Part shown: piece after piece, positions 5,113-6,178 of the stretch
Layout of the letters: every line of letters starts with the position of its first letter
Numbering within the stretch: position 1 is the stretch's first letter
Assembly (NCBI GenBank): GCA_024409025.1
Contig: JAKSUM010000086.1
Location: 1-6,178 of the forward strand
Reading direction: 5' to 3'
DNA from: a bacterium
GTDB lineage: Bacteria > Vulcanimicrobiota > CADAWZ01
Length of the DNA: 6,178 bases
Program-made: the position numbers and the translations under genes
Notes under the pieces: model-generated
Seen by the model: the letters and a program-made list of their open reading frames with translations, nothing else
The model's database searches: none
What the model was told of the DNA's origin: nothing

Positions 5113-6178
5113 ATGGCTAAACATATCGGTTCGGAGAAGTCCGGAGGAAGGGATCTTGAAAAGGCCCTGGATCATTACAGCAGGGGAACTGAATTTCTTA
5201 ATACAAACAATATAGAGCAGGCCGAAGCTGAGTTTAAGAAGAGCCTTGCCCTTAATCCAGACAATTATCTTGCACATTATGAGTTAGGGACCATATATTC
5301 CCGTCAGGGAAGATCCGATCTCGCCATAAGGGAATGGCAGGAAGCCCTTTCGATCAATCCCAATTACCATAGGGCTCATTTCAGCCTCGGTCTGGCTTTT
5401 GAAAAAAGCGGAATGAAGTCCAAGGCGATAACAGAGCTTCAGATTGCTTTGAAGATTGTTCAGAATCAGCATGACAGCAACGGTGAGACAAGAATTCAGC
5501 AGGAGCTTGAAAGGCTTCAGAGGGTTGATGATTTCCAGAAGGCGGTAACTGACGATCCGGACGATATCGGAGCCAGACTTAATCTGGGAATAGCCTATTA
5601 CAGGCAGGGTAAATATTCTGAAGCCTCCGAAGAGCTTGAAAAAGTGGCTTCGACTGATGCGGATAATATGAATGCCCATTATTATCTTGGGCTTATTGCT
5701 TCAAAGGTTAAAAAATATGATGCGGCTGTTGAGGAGCTTAAGAAGGCCATGCATATAAATCCTTCGCATGCCCCCATATGTCTTGCTCTTGGATCCATAT
5801 ATATGCAGCAGGGGGAATTCGAGCTGGCTCTTAATCAGTTTGAGCTTGCCGTAAGCCTTTCTCCGGATGATCCTGCCTCTTACCATAATCTTGGAAGGGC
5901 TTACTCCGAGCTTGGACGCTGGAAAGAGACTATAGAGGCATACAAGCAGTCCATCAGAAGGGACCCCAATGATCCTTATACTCACAATAATCTTGGAATG
6001 GCATATCTGAAGACTGGCGAGCTTGAATATGCCATAGGCGAGTTTACGAGAGCCATTGATCTTGATCCTAACGATCCGCGCATAAGGCTGTATCTTGGAA
6101 TTGCGTACAGCAGGCTTGGCAGGCTCTCTAAGGCCATTGAGGAATTCAACGTATCCATAACCCTTGATGATAAGAATC
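5113..6178 (+). CDS. TPR-repeat protein (3' end outside window)
   Basis: An open frame of 355 residues runs off the window edge without a stop. The ATG has AGAGGTG (5101-5107) five bases upstream. The protein is almost entirely tetratricopeptide repeats in exact 34-residue phase: residues 18-51, 52-85 and 86-119, then a 32-residue segment (120-151) whose end, FQKAVTDDPDD, looks like a degenerate repeat, then 152-185, 186-219, 220-253, 254-287, 288-321 and 322-355. Canonical positions are clear, for example LGxAY in helix A and the NPxx/DPND turns. There is no signal peptide or membrane segment; the first 17 residues are hydrophilic. TPR arrays are protein-interaction scaffolds, and nothing visible indicates the partner or an enzymatic C-terminal domain, which could still lie beyond the window. 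It is 58 bases after rph and probably in the same operon. Confidence 0.92.
   Translation, partial: MAKHIGSEKSGGRDLEKALDHYSRGTEFLNTNNIEQAEAEFKKSLALNPDNYLAHYELGTIYSRQGRSDLAIREWQEALSINPNYHRAHFSLGLAFEKSGMKSKAITELQIALKIVQNQHDSNGETRIQQELERLQRVDDFQKAVTDDPDDIGARLNLGIAYYRQGKYSEASEELEKVASTDADNMNAHYYLGLIASKVKKYDAAVEELKKAMHINPSHAPICLALGSIYMQQGEFELALNQFELAVSLSPDDPASYHNLGRAYSELGRWKETIEAYKQSIRRDPNDPYTHNNLGMAYLKTGELEYAIGEFTRAIDLDPNDPRIRLYLGIAYSRLGRLSKAIEEFNVSITLDDKN

Noticed and set aside
5284..5985. Two minus-strand open frames (131 and 94 codons) opposite the TPR gene
   Set aside because: The plus strand encodes uninterrupted, in-phase TPR repeats; these frames are antisense shadows.

Overview
The window is a compact, one-directional bacterial locus. 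All convincing genes are on the + strand. It opens with the last 57 codons of alanyl-tRNA synthetase (alaS) and a textbook intrinsic terminator. After a short AT-rich gap come five tightly spaced genes that look like one operon (327 to the window end). No mobile element, tRNA, rRNA or CRISPR array is visible. The organism cannot be named from this sequence. Shine-Dalgarno sites are clear, base composition is intermediate, and arginine is mostly AGA/AGG with frequent ATA isoleucine, which argues against an ordinary enteric or pseudomonad. The presence of a FlhA-type domain suggests a lineage with, or descended from ancestors with, a flagellum or type III secretion system.

Layout: (1) 1-173, alaS 3' end; (2) 205-238, terminator, whose 3' arm may overlap the -35 of a promoter for the next unit; (3) 327-1766, a membrane-anchored protein with 2-3 N-terminal hydrophobic segments, a TPR-like helical region and a long disordered tail that carries a tyrosine motif three times; (4) 1799-2875, a stand-alone double-SIS protein related to the isomerase half of GlmS that keeps the sugar-phosphate pocket but appears to have lost the catalytic residues; (5) 2895-4148, a soluble protein that is essentially the cytoplasmic domain of the flagellar/type III export gate protein FlhA/SctV without its membrane domain; (6) 4149-4304, a stretch holding a small lysine-rich reading frame with an unresolved or frameshifted start, ending exactly at the next start codon; (7) 4305-5054, RNase PH (rph); (8) 5113 to the window end, a TPR-repeat protein cut by the window edge.

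The unusual core is the trio at 327-4148. A membrane-tethered protein with a repeated Tyr-containing linear motif, a probably non-catalytic sugar-phosphate-binding protein and a free-standing FlhA-type cargo/chaperone-docking domain are encoded together with no flagellar or secretion gene nearby. A testable reading is that the FlhA-type domain has been recruited as a docking module, possibly recognising the Tyr motifs in the membrane protein's tail, with the SIS protein as a ligand-sensing partner. This is inference. Direct sequence support is limited to the domain assignments, the residue comparisons (made by eye against remembered family sequences) and the gene order.
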